A program made the position numbers and the translations under genes. From Hortaea werneckii (lineage: Eukaryota > Ascomycota > Dothideomycetes > Mycosphaerellales > Teratosphaeriaceae): 64,000 nucleotides of DNA. Every line of letters starts with the position of its first letter. The first letter of the stretch is position 1. Positions 26,452 to 36,141 of the stretch are shown here, one piece after another. Location: NCBI GenBank assembly GCA_037044905.1, contig JBAOKB010000061.1, positions 124,001 through 188,000 of the forward strand, given 5' to 3'. A model generated the notes under the pieces. That model was not told the DNA's origin and did no database searches. It saw only the letters and a program-made list of their open reading frames with translations.

Positions 26452-26805
26452 CACCTCGTCTCCTCTGCCCTCGGAACCCCATCCCAGCTAACCCATCTTC
26501 CAACAGCAATACACCGCCGACCTCGCCGGCCAATTCGACCTCGTGACCGCCTTCTCACGTGCCGACCCCGCGCAAAAATCTACGTCCAGCACCGCATGAA
26601 GGAGAAAGCGGCCGAGATCAACTCCCTTCTCGAGCAGAAAGCGTATTTCTACGTCTGCGGCGACGCGGCTAATATGGCGCGCGAGGTCAATGAGATTTTG
26701 GCGGGCATTATTGCGGAGAAGAGGGGGGTCAGTAAGGCGAAGGGCGAGGAGGTCGTCAAGAGGATGAGGGCTAGTGGGCAGTATCAGGAGGATGTGTGGT
26801 CGTAG
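24460..26805 (+). CDS. CPR: NADPH-cytochrome P450 reductase
   Basis: ER-anchored diflavin enzyme that passes electrons from NADPH via FAD and FMN to P450s, squalene monooxygenase and heme oxygenase. Exons 24460-26247 and 26507-26805; product about 695 residues, the normal length. Seen: an N-terminal anchor (IIVLVALLVGTVAYF), an FMN-binding flavodoxin domain (VVFYGSQTGTAEDYASRLA; VLATYGEGEPTDNAVEFYEF), a connecting and FAD domain (IQPRYYSISSSS, the RxYS motif; GVTTNYLL), an NADPH domain (IMVGPGTGVAPFRGF; MLFFGCRNQTDDFLY; YVCGDAANMAREVN) and the C-terminal Trp of EDVWS. Three single-base frame breaks lie near 24,620 (extra T), 24,972 (missing T) and 26,575 (missing A in an A run). The 259-base intron is long for a fungus and carries a CA/TA microsatellite. 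A P450 partner is encoded at 47-49 kb. Confidence 0.95.
26409..26454. repeat. (CA)n(TA)n microsatellite inside an intron
   Basis: About 13 CA units followed by about 8 TA units, inside the intron of the P450 reductase gene. Likely length-polymorphic between strains. Confidence 0.95.
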
Positions 26806-27597
26806 GTGGGTGAAATCGGGGTGACTCTTCTTGGAATAAGATGGGCTCTTTTGGCATGGCGCTGTTGAGAGATTTTGCATTTGGTAGGAAATGGCCATTC
26901 AAGGGGCGGAGGCCATGTAGTCTTTTTTTGAAGATATAGACGGCGTTTTAATTCCCTTTCTTATCTCCTCTCATCTTTGGTGTGTTTTCAGTCTCCTCTC
27001 ATCTTTTGTCGTATTTTCGGCCCCGTGCATTGAGTGGAACTTTCCCCCAATCAAAACTTGGACCGAATAAAAAAAAAAAAGAAAAAGACGACGAGGAAAA
27101 AAAAAAAAAGGCAAAACCAATTGGATGTTTACCTCGTACTATCGGGCTTAGAAATCATGAACTACTGGCCATTTCATACAGGTATTACGAACAATTCTTG
27201 TGAGCCTCGCAAAGATACTCCAGGGGCCGGGCGCGGAACACAGGAAACAAAAAAATCGCAAAAGAAAGACCACCGCTTAGACCTTTTCTTGTTTCATGAT
27301 CTGTCTTAATGAGGAGAGAATTTCAATCTCTTGATTACCGCTCCATGGCATCATACACACTCCCCCCCCCGCGCCCCCCTTCTTCTTCTTTCGTGTGTAA
27401 ACGTTACCGTAACCCTTTTGACGCCACTCGGATAGATTATTATCCCCATGGGCACAGGGACCAAAAACAAAGCAAAAGAAAAGAAGAAAAGAAAAGAAAC
27501 AGGAGGATTAGAAGAGCGCGCGCGGACTAACCGAGGGGATCATGATCGGGAGAAGGGGAAAATTGTCTGTGAGGCGCCGGAGCGAGGTTTTGAGAGG

Positions 27598-27598
<1 letters not shown>

Positions 27599-27639
<41 letters not shown>
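27599..27639. repeat. 41-base poly-G run
   Basis: Uninterrupted G run from 27,599 to 27,639, followed by TGGGG. It should be able to fold as G-quadruplex on the plus strand. The true length is uncertain because such runs are poorly read by any technology. Confidence 0.9.
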
Positions 27640-27640
<1 letters not shown>

Positions 27641-27838
27641 GGGGAGTTCAGCTGAAATGAGGAAACCCTAGCATGCTGCCACAGATGCTCTTCGAACTGG
27701 CTGGGCTAGATTGAAAGTGGAAAAGGGAGGAAAAGAGAGGAAGCCGAAAGAGGTTGGAGGGTTTTAAAAGAAAAAACACAGAGAGGGAGAGACAGGAAAG
27801 GAAACAGGGGGGAAAAAAGAAAACAAAAAAAAAAAAAA

Positions 27839-27860
27839 GAGAGAGAGAGAGAGGGAGAGA

Positions 27861-27894
<34 letters not shown>
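27839..27894. repeat. (GA)n purine tract
   Basis: Nearly pure GA dinucleotide repeat with a few GGGA interruptions, directly preceded by a 13-15 base A run. A homopurine/homopyrimidine mirror sequence of this length can adopt triplex (H-DNA) form. Confidence 0.9.
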
Positions 27895-27896
<2 letters not shown>

Positions 27897-28110
27897 TAGA
27901 ATCAAGAAGTAGGTAAGGGTCGAGACGCAGAGAAGCACGCGACCTTCTTCTTCTTCTTTACATCTCACGTCAAAGCCCATCACAAAAAGAAACAAAAATT
28001 ATTCCGTTCCATTTCTTTTTCTCCACCCTACCCACCCAGCCAGCCCCTTTCCGCGTTTTCCCCCTTCCCCTTCTCCTCTTCCCTTCCCATCCCGCATCCC
28101 GCATCCCAAA

Positions 28111-29844
28111 CTATCCCTTTTCGCCACCTGACCCCGACCCACCATCTTGCGTCTTCGACGACCCAACAACACCACCCCCAGCATCCCAATCCGCCAGCGC
28201 CTGGGCCGGAACAGCAAACATCGGCACTTTCTTCGTCGTCGTCGTCGTCGTCGTCTTCGCCGCCGTCGGACTTGCTTGTTGGTGGGGGTTCAAGTGCGCG
28301 GGGAGGTTACACGGGTGGCCGGTGTGTTCGTTCGTGGCGTGTTCGTCGCGGCTGGATTTACGGGGTTGGGTGGAGTCGGTGGTGGTGTCGTCGTTCGTTA
28401 GTGCTGATGCTGTTGAGGGCTCTGGTGGTGTGGGGAGTATGTGGCTCGGAAGGGAGTGATCAGACGGAGGAGGGGGTTGATTGGTAGTGAGGCCGTTCGA
28501 AGAAGTGGATTCTGAGGTGCTGTTGTAGGTGGTGGTTGGTGTGGTGTTGGTCTCGGGCGGGTGGTTTGCTGGGACGTCTTCGGGTCTGTGTGTGAGGTTT
28601 TGCTGCGTCTCCGAACTGGTGGCGCCATGGGTGTCCGCTGCAACGGTGGTCTGGCCCTCAGCTGATGAAGCTGTCTGCTCTCGCGGAAGTGATGATTCAG
28701 GACCATCCCGCTTCTCTCCATTCGATAACGCTTTCTCATTATCCTGCTCCAATCCATCCTTCCCTTTCGCTGGACTATCCGCCGAAGGCTGAACCCCTTT
28801 CTTCCGCTTCGCATCCGCAATCAGCCGGCTGAACTCATCTTTATTCTTACTCGCCCACCCTGCCCCGTCAAAGTCCTTCTTCATCACATTGGCAGCAAAG
28901 CTCGCCTGACCCCCCGGCGCCCGGCCACCCTGCGTTCGCTCCCACGTATCCAGTTCGTTAAGCAGTTCCCGTTTCGTCCTCGGCTGTCGTGAATCGCAAT
29001 TCGCATTCCAGAGGTTGACCCACTCGACATGTCGTCTCACCATCAGCTGCTTGTTGCCCCAGGCGGGTATACCCAATTCCTCTAGCTTCTTGCGCATCCC
29101 GATCTCCTTGAGTAAAGAGTAATTGAGCTCGGCCAGTCGCTCCTCAGGTCGCGCATTCCGCTGCCGTGGTGACGGCCGTGGGCCAAAAGCGTTGGCTACC
29201 GGTGTGTGGGACTTTGCTCGGGTAGTGGCCACTTTCTTTTCGTCTTCGCAGCGATCAAGGTGGGAATCCATCTGTTCGGGTTTCATGCGCTTCCCGCAGC
29301 CTAGTAAGCATGCGACGAGTCCGTCGTCCGGCTCGGGTTGGAAGTCGCCATCATCCTCGGGGTCGGTGTCTTGGATCTCTATCGGGGCAAGTGTAGCGGG
29401 CTGGGAAGTAGCTACTTTGCGGCTTTTACTCCTGGTTTGCCGTCCCTCGCCCGCGTGCTCTGACCCACCGTCCTCCTCATCCGGTCCTGTTCTCTTTCTC
29501 TTCGTCCCGCTATTGCGGTTCTGCTGTGCGTCGTGGTCCTGCTTCGCCACCTGTATCGCCGCTGGCCTCGCTTTCTGGAACGTGGCGACAACCTCCTGCA
29601 ATGCCCAGTTATTCCGCAGCTTGCTCGCCTGGTCGGGAGTGCGACACGCGGGACACTTGCCATCGGTGCTGAGACTGGTGCGGATACATTTGGAGCAGAA
29701 GGTGTGGGAACATGAGGTGATCATGGGGGTGTCGTAGAACTCCTTGCAGATCTGACAGTGTAAAGCATTCTCGAGGTCGGCCAAGTCCTTTAATGAGGTG
29801 TTGAGCCAGTCGGTGGAGTCGGGGACGTGGTATGCTGGGTCCAT
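28111..29844 (-). CDS. RAD18: Postreplication repair E3 ubiquitin ligase Rad18
   Basis: RING E3 that with Rad6 mono-ubiquitinates PCNA at stalled forks and starts translesion synthesis. Single exon, 577 residues from the ATG at 29844 (an upstream TTG in frame is not a plausible start). Domains in order: C3HC4 RING at about 28-67 (CQICKEFYDTPMITSC and SHTFCSKCIRTSL, then CPAC); a basic linker; UBZ4 zinc finger at about 178-201 (CLLGCGKRMKPEQMDSHLDRC); SAP DNA-binding motif at about 240-278 (LLKEIGMRKKLEELGIPAWG and KQLMVRRHVEWVNLWNANCD). A long disordered Ser/Thr/Pro-rich tail follows, with an encoded Thr run near 28,240 (GTC repeats). It converges on the reductase gene; upstream is a 1.2 kb divergent promoter region shared with the GNAT gene. 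Confidence 0.96.
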   Translation of the reverse strand: MDPAYHVPDSTDWLNTSLKDLADLENALHCQICKEFYDTPMITSCSHTFCSKCIRTSLSTDGKCPACRTPDQASKLRNNWALQEVVATFQKARPAAIQVAKQDHDAQQNRNSGTKRKRTGPDEEDGGSEHAGEGRQTRSKSRKVATSQPATLAPIEIQDTDPEDDGDFQPEPDDGLVACLLGCGKRMKPEQMDSHLDRCEDEKKVATTRAKSHTPVANAFGPRPSPRQRNARPEERLAELNYSLLKEIGMRKKLEELGIPAWGNKQLMVRRHVEWVNLWNANCDSRQPRTKRELLNELDTWERTQGGRAPGGQASFAANVMKKDFDGAGWASKNKDEFSRLIADAKRKKGVQPSADSPAKGKDGLEQDNEKALSNGEKRDGPESSLPREQTASSAEGQTTVAADTHGATSSETQQNLTHRPEDVPANHPPETNTTPTTTYNSTSESTSSNGLTTNQPPPPSDHSLPSHILPTPPEPSTASALTNDDTTTDSTQPRKSSRDEHATNEHTGHPCNLPAHLNPHQQASPTAAKTTTTTTTKKVPMFAVPAQALADWDAGGGVVGSSKTQDGGSGSGGEKG

Positions 29845-31046
29845 GGGCAAATGCAGATAAGCTACGATACCTACCTAGGTAGTAGGTATCTGCCTTCGGT
29901 TGCTCAGGTTGGGGGATGTCGCAAAGAGCTCGGCCGGGTAAGTGGAACGCGACTGCTGCGCGACGAGACGCGACACGAGACCCGCGCCGGAAGTGGAAAG
30001 TGAAGGTCGGCACCTGATCTCGCCGACCGACGGGCTTATCCTGATGCGGCAGCTGCAGCCGTTTCTTGCAGGTGAATGATACCAACCTACCTACCTTGCC
30101 TGGAAGGAGTGATCGACTATCTATCACTTAGAGAAAGTCAGAGTGAAGCTGCTTCCCTGAAATGCTTATCATCATACATGCTTATCATGGCGGCGACTCC
30201 CCATCTCTAGCCAATTGCCCAACCATGTGATCCACCTCAGATGCGTACATACCGTACCTACATGTCCCTACTATGTAGATACCTAGGTAGGTTGTAGTAG
30301 CACACTGCATACTATGTATCCCTTCCGGAGGATCATCATATCCGCGTGATCGATTGCGTGTACCCGGCGTGCATCAACCGGGAAACACCTGCACTCATAC
30401 CTGAGGTCCAGTACTACCTACCTAGGTCTGTATTTACTACTATGTATGTAGGTAGGTAGCGATGGAGATCGCCGGAAAGCTCGAGGCAGCCAACCAATCC
30501 AAGTATAGCCCTGCTACCCACAAGCTTCATACCTGCATGCGTACAGTATCTGGTCGGGAATGCAACTCCCTAGGTAGTATTAATCACACCCTCCATCTGT
30601 CGCCTGCAAGTCATCCCATCCCAGACGTATCTCCGCAGACGTATGCATTATCTATCTGCATGCCCCGCTATGGGCTACCACCGGCCAGCCCGGCCAAGGT
30701 ATCACGGGATGCTTCCTGGGTAGCTACTATGTAAGTACCTACATATATATTACTCCCTGTCCTGCTCGCCTTTCCTTTCCTCCTCTACTCTACATTGCTC
30801 CAGATCACTCGGATATCTTACAGCATTCATCAAATTTCACCTCCACGCTCAGCTTAACAAACACTCACTACAACTACGAAGCTCATCAGTGGAATACGCC
30901 ACCTTCCACTCCATCTAACGACTTCTCGTCTCCTCCTCAACATTGATGTCGGTTTCCGAACAGCTCTGCCATATCAAGTCCGGTCGCGCTTTTATCCCCC
31001 TGAGTAAACGCACTGCTTTTATACCACATCACAATAAACCGCAGTC
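29845..31046. other. Divergent promoter region RAD18/GNAT with CCTAGG palindromes
   Basis: About 1.2 kb between oppositely directed genes. It carries a dense set of TACCTAGGTA-type palindromes (29,872; 30,280; 30,420; 30,568) and many single ACCTAC/GTAGGT half copies, plus long CT-rich sequence at 30,760-30,930 before the GNAT start. No coding signal. Confidence 0.6.
29872..30427. repeat. Dispersed TACCTAGGTA palindromic motif, local cluster
   Basis: Perfect or near-perfect copies centred on CCTAGG at 29,872-29,881, 30,280-30,289 and 30,420-30,427, extended by repeated ACCT/AGGT tetramers. Other copies in this window lie at 20,651 and 63,230, always between genes. Confidence 0.75.
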
Positions 31047-31955
31047 ATGGAGTCCGTCGCCGCTGCTGCTACCCCAGCTCACCCACTGGAGCCAGCCATG
31101 AACATTGTCACCGCCGCCCATACCAAGGACACGAGCTCCACCAATGCCGCAAGCAACCCTTCTAAGCTTCCCGAACTCCCCAAGTTCGACCGCGTGGACT
31201 CAGCCATAGGCCTGGTACCCAACGGCACTATCCCTCCAACCTCGGCAGCAGCAGCGGCGACGCCCCTCCAAAACAACAATACCGGCGTCCGCATCCTGCA
31301 CCTCCACGAATGGAAAGCCGCCAGCCTCAGCCTCGCCGAAGCCTTCGCCGAAGACCACTCCTGCCTGTACTTCCTCAACACGCCGGACACCGTCCACTGG
31401 CCCGCCTCACGCAAATGGCAGCTGCACCTACGCATGATGGAATACATCACCTACGCGCACCTACTCAAAGGCCTCGTCCTCAGCTCCGGACCCAACTACT
31501 CCAGCGTCGCGCTCTGGATGCCCCCCGGGAAAAACATGGACGACTGGCTCACGATCCTGCGCTCGGGGCTCTGGCGCCTGAAATACCAACTCAGCCCCGA
31601 AGGCCAGACGCGGTTCTTCACTGAGTTCCTGCCGCTGCTGCACAGTACCAAAAGTCAAGTCCTGGGTCCCGAGGCGGACAGCGCGAGCTATTACCTCGTC
31701 TACCTCGGCACGCGACCCAGTGGACGCGGGAAAGGGTATGCGCGGCAGGTGGTGGAGTTTATTACGAGCCGTGCGGATCGCGAGGCCAGGAAGTGTTATC
31801 TTGAGAGTAGTCACGTGGTGAATCGGGAGATTTATCGGAGGTGGGGGTTTGAGGTTAGGAAGAATGTTTATTTGCAGAGGGGCGGGGAGAATGTGGAATT
31901 GGATATTATGGTGAGAGAGCCTGTCGTTGGTGGTGTTGGTGGGGCGCGGGAGTAG
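31047..31955 (+). CDS. GNAT-family N-acetyltransferase
   Basis: Single-exon gene for a 302-residue protein. The first 75 residues are Ala/Pro/Thr-rich and look disordered. The remainder fits the GNAT fold: HEWKAASLSLAEAFAEDHSC, a middle region with VALWMPPGKNMDDW, then motif A (LVYLGTRPSGRGKGYARQVV, the acetyl-CoA pyrophosphate loop R/Q-x-x-G-x-G/A being RPSGRGKGYA) and motif B (ESSHVVNREIYRRWGFEV). The substrate cannot be told from sequence; related fungal proteins act on small molecules or are uncharacterised. Third-codon positions shift from C-rich to more mixed toward the 3' end. Downstream is a purine-rich then T-rich block. Confidence 0.88.
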   Translation: MESVAAAATPAHPLEPAMNIVTAAHTKDTSSTNAASNPSKLPELPKFDRVDSAIGLVPNGTIPPTSAAAAATPLQNNNTGVRILHLHEWKAASLSLAEAFAEDHSCLYFLNTPDTVHWPASRKWQLHLRMMEYITYAHLLKGLVLSSGPNYSSVALWMPPGKNMDDWLTILRSGLWRLKYQLSPEGQTRFFTEFLPLLHSTKSQVLGPEADSASYYLVYLGTRPSGRGKGYARQVVEFITSRADREARKCYLESSHVVNREIYRRWGFEVRKNVYLQRGGENVELDIMVREPVVGGVGGARE

Positions 31956-32494
31956 GTTTAAGCAAAGGGTTGGGTGTGGGCTTGGGGGAGGAGGGGGGAG
32001 GGGTGGGAGAGAGAGAGGGAAGATGGAACGGGTGGAAGAGGGAGATTTGGGAGAGGGACAGATTGGTAGAGAGAGATGGGATACGAAGAGGCGAAAGGCG
32101 AGGCAGAGGGATGGAGAAGGGCTCTTTTTTTTTGTTTTTTTTTTTTTTTTTTTCCCTTCCTTCTTTCTTCTTCCTTTTTGGGTTACAGTGGAAGCAACAG
32201 ATTGGGTTTGTCTTTTTACGCTGGTGAGATTCTTATGCAACAGAGGAGACTGCTTTCCATCGCAGGGGTATTCGATCTACACACATTTAGCCATGACTCA
32301 TATTGACGAGGCAGAAGAGTATACCAACCTATTTTACTTATTCTTTCCTTTCATTTCACCATTTTTTGTTTTTCTTCTTTCGGTTTTTTTTTTAATTTTT
32401 GGTTTTTAGCCTTCTGTTTTCCCCTATCCCCCTTTGTCCCCTCCTTCTTCGCTTACGACCGGCGAGGGGAACGGGACACTATAATTCCTCTCTC
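31956..32494. other. Intergenic, purine tract followed by T-rich tract
   Basis: About 540 bases between the GNAT stop and the MACPF 3' end; these genes converge. G/A-rich sequence at 31,980-32,125 gives way to T-rich runs at 32,124-32,175 and 32,340-32,410. These are probably 3' UTR and terminator material; no gene. Confidence 0.6.
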
Positions 32495-32557
32495 TCAACT
32501 CCAGATGCCAAACCCGAAAATCGTCGTCTGCATCTGAAACGCGTTACCGGGCTGATG

Positions 32558-35500
32558 AACGGTAAGACTGAGTCCGCGTGGCGTGTCGCCTTCTTGGACG
32601 ACGCCTTGGAGGAGATCTTTTCCAATTTGGATCGTCAGCGAGAATGAACGCATGTGGACATGTAGAACAGGGCATGGGATAGATTGAAAAAAAAAAAAAA
32701 AAAAAAAACAACAACAACAACAACAACAAAAAAGAGAGAGAAACTCACAGTCCTCACTATCCCCCTTCCCCCCATTCGCCACGGCATCCAACCGAAACCG
32801 CACATCCTGCAAAGCATACTTGAACCGCCCCCGCGCCGTCTGGACATCCTTCACGATCTCCTTGCCGCTCCCGTCCGCACACATGATCATCGACGTCGGC
32901 CGACCCGTGTTCTCGAACCGCGGCCAGGGGACTTTGAGATAGAGCACTACATCGCCCCCGGATCCGGACCCGCCGGTGTTAGTGGGAGAAATGTCCGAGG
33001 GAGGACTGGTCTGCCGTCGTCCGAAGACGTCGTCGACGTAGTCGCGATATCCCGTCGTTTGGTCTCTAAAGGACCACGCCAGCCGGATTTCATCCCCGGC
33101 TTGGATTGGTTCGCTGGGCTGTGGGACGGTAGTCCCATCGCCGGTTTTCAGTATGCGCCAATATTGGTATTCGTCGCGGTCGGACATACTGGGCACGAAT
33201 TCCCCCTGTGCGGTCCGGAAGACGGTCATGTGTGAGACGGGGGCTTTCTCGTCTGTGGGTTTCGCGCGCAGGATAATGCGGGTCCCGTGGGCGAGGACGT
33301 CGGCGAAGGGGGCGATGATGTCCCAGGTTACGGCTGCGAAGGCTTCGTTGTATTGCGAGCCGAATTGGTTGCCGCCGACGGAGTAGTTGTCGAAGCCGCG
33401 TAGTACGGGTGCGCGGAAGGTCTGGGGCTCGAAGAGTCGTCGTTCGGTTGTGTAATCCAGACGGATCCAGAAGTTGGGACATTGGCCGTTGATGATGGTG
33501 GTGTCGGTGGTGTTTTGGCAGGGGCTCACGACATCGTCTTTTTGGAAGCCGAGGTAATGTCTCGCCTTGCCGTCCTCGTTCTTGACGTGGAGTGAATTGG
33601 TCGGGCTTACCACTTTCAGGCGGCAGGTCACCGTGTGCGAGTCGCCTACGGTCATGTATTTAGATAGGGCGGGGACTGCTTGTACGAACCAGCTTTGCAC
33701 GGATGCGTATCCTGGCATCTGGGCGAGCATCTCAACCAGGGAGGATAATCCTTCTCGCTAACATCAAGATCAGCCTTTTTAGTCAATACGCAAGGTTGTC
33801 CGATAATGTCGACTTACGTTGATCACACGCCAGGTCTCCGGCGACGACACAGTCGAAGCCCAGGCATTGGGGTTGTTAGCAAGAATGGTATCGCCACCCA
33901 CTGCTTCAAAGACGTTGCTCTCATTGGAAGTGGTCTCCGACCTCTTGTTTTCGCTACTCGACCCTTTCTCCTGCTCATGCTTGACACTGGCTCCGCCATA
34001 AGGCGTGGACACGGATACGCCGACAGACACCTTGAATTGCTCCTTCTGCTCATCGGTACTACCTTTAAAACGAGTCGACATGGTCTGGGTCGAGAGCAGA
34101 CGGGCTCCGAGAGTAAGCTGCTGACAGAAAAGCTGACCAAAATCCGCTTGGAGTCGGCGAAGAGCTCGAATGCTTTTGGTTGTGTGAATCGTTTCAAGCA
34201 ATGAGGCAAATTCCGGCGTTGGCTCTAGGTCACCGGCAGTGAGGAACAGATCGCATCTCGGGTACATATATCGAGCCACCATGGTCTGAGTGGCTTCTGT
34301 ACTGGTCTCTTCGTGGCCCGATGACTTTGAGCTGGCATAGCCGGCACTCACGCCTGCAGTGATGCCTGCGAAGCCTCCGGATATTGACGCCTCAGTTGAC
34401 TGACTGCTGAAATCATTCTTGGCCATGGACATGGACAGTTCGTGCTTGCAGACCGTGATGTCGATCTTTGAGTCATCGTTGACGCGGAAGTTGGGAATGG
34501 CGTTGTAAGTCTTGGGTGGGATGCCAGCGGTTAGAACGCTCGTCCTCACCACAGTTTGTTGCTTGAACTTCGCAGCTTCTTCTGCTGCAGCTGCGGCTGC
34601 AAGTCGAGCATTGCGCTCGCTCGGAAGCTCAATTTCACCCTTTGGGTTGGTCACTTCCGCGTCTACGGTCGCTTTAGGTTTCGCGGCGGCCTCTTCACTT
34701 TGGCCTTTTGCGAGAAAGTCCTTGGCTATGGCGTCGGCCTGTTGTACCGTCGAGAGCATATTGCTGGCCGTCGCTGGTCGTTTCGGTTCAGGTAGCGCAG
34801 CTTGAGGTGGAGTCGATATGTTCGACGAGATCGATTCCGGCAGACTAGTCTCATTGGCCGCTGGCAATTGGCCTTGCAGTTCGCCATTCGTCTCATACCC
34901 CTGCTCTGTCTCTGGCTTGGAACGCAGTTGGAATGCCGCTTTAGGAGCTCTTCGAATTTCTCGAGTCTTGGGGTCAATGACCCAGCCGAAGAATACCGCG
35001 CAATTACGCAGGACAACGCCCCATTTAGCCTCGTCAAGTGTACCTGCACTGGCGACTACACCCGCTTTAGGCTGGACGCCTTTGTCCTCTGGCAGCATTG
35101 ACCGTAACTCGGCAGGCTTGAGCTGAGCCTTGAGACCCTCCTGCGGGACAGACATCTGGTTGTTGATCGGCGGGGCTTGGGCTGCATTCGCGACAGGTTC
35201 AATCGGATTCTTAGAGGGTGTTCGATAATAGACTTGTACAGTAGGTACAGCTCCGTTGACAGTATTTGGCTCGGTAGGTTCAATCGCCAAGTAATCACCA
35301 AGACAAAGCGTCTCGTCTTCCACTACGACGCCGGACTCTGTGCAAAACTTGTGTATGCCGCGGAATCGCGACATTGCTGGAATGAGCCTTCGAATGACGG
35401 AAAGCGCGAGGCCGCTGGCGTCGGCGAGCGGGCAGCTAAGAACATTGTCGTCTAGTGTTTTTGAGAGGATCGAACCAGTGGCCTCAGCCGTGGGGCTTGG

Positions 35501-35854
35501 AGATTCCGGTGTTGCAGCGTGAAGGTAAGAAGCTTTGATCACGAAAGGTCTCGTCTTGAGTATTGGATTACCAGTACTTGTCGCGGTCGATGCTGGTACT
35601 TGATGAGGTGCTGTATCAATGTCAGCGACTTTCTTTATGCTTCAAGACCAACCTCGCTCACCTTTCCCGCCTTGTTCGTCGGGGCCTTTTCCCGGATTTT
35701 TGCTACTGTCGGATGCTCCGGCTTCCCCTCCTATATGTTCGGCAGGTTCGCCAGTGGCTGATGCTGCTCTATGGCCGCCTATAGCAACTCTGCTTCCTCT
35801 CTGGACTACGATGCCGGCGTATTGAGCGACCTCTTCACGCACTACCTCCTGCAA
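32558..35854 (-). CDS. MACPF-domain protein (perforin-like)
   Basis: Modelled exons: 35854-35662, 35610-33818 and 33757-32749, plus a short last exon that I cannot place with certainty (candidate acceptor near 32,558; readable frame continues to 32,495). About 930-1,000 residues. The N-terminal region is Gly/Ala/Glu-rich and probably disordered. The middle (about residues 400-600) matches the membrane-attack-complex/perforin fold: it begins IPNFRVNDDSKIDITVCKHE, is followed by a Ser/Gly-rich amphipathic segment (FSSQSTEASISGGFAGITAG), and includes a paired Ser/Glu-rich stretch typical of a second transmembrane-hairpin region, then WASTVSSPETWRVIN. A C-terminal region rich in Trp, Tyr and Asp follows. 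No signal peptide is evident. Pore formation is inferred from the fold only. The last intron holds a 22-base T run and GTT repeats. The first exon overlaps, antisense, the 5' open frame of the polymerase gene. Confidence 0.72.
32687..32730. repeat. A22 run with (CAA)n in the last MACPF intron
   Basis: 22 A residues (32,687-32,708) followed by about seven CAA units. On the coding (minus) strand this is a GTT repeat and long T run close after the donor site, within an intron of uncertain 3' end. Confidence 0.9.
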
Positions 35855-36141
35855 CAGGAAGTTCGTGGAAGTCTACACCAGCGTCTTCCCGTCAGACCAT
35901 CACTTTCCAATCTACGTCCAATACCAAAGCCCACCACATTCTCGCCCGCGCTAAAGAAGATGCCTCCCAACCCTCGCAAACAGCAGATCATTTCGGCAAG
36001 CGGCAATTCGGCTCGAAGCGCCAACCCCCTTCTGCAGCTACCTCATGGTCTGGAGGCCATAGCAGAGATCATAAGACCGCCCATCTCCTCCACAAAACCA
36101 CAACCGAAGACGACGAGAACGGCACTTCCGACCTCCCCCCG

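Larger units (their letters stand above)
26806..28110. other. Convergent intergenic region rich in simple sequence
   Basis: Lies between two converging genes (reductase and RAD18), so it holds both 3' UTRs and terminators. The content is extreme: A-rich blocks near 27,070-27,110, purine-rich sequence near 27,470-27,600, a 41-base G run, more purine tracts, and a long GA repeat. Open frames across it are artefacts of the repeats. Confidence 0.8.

Noticed and set aside
27448..27660. Open frame through the poly-G run coding a poly-Gly protein
   Set aside because: Created by the homopolymer and purine repeats; no conserved sequence and no plausible promoter or start context.
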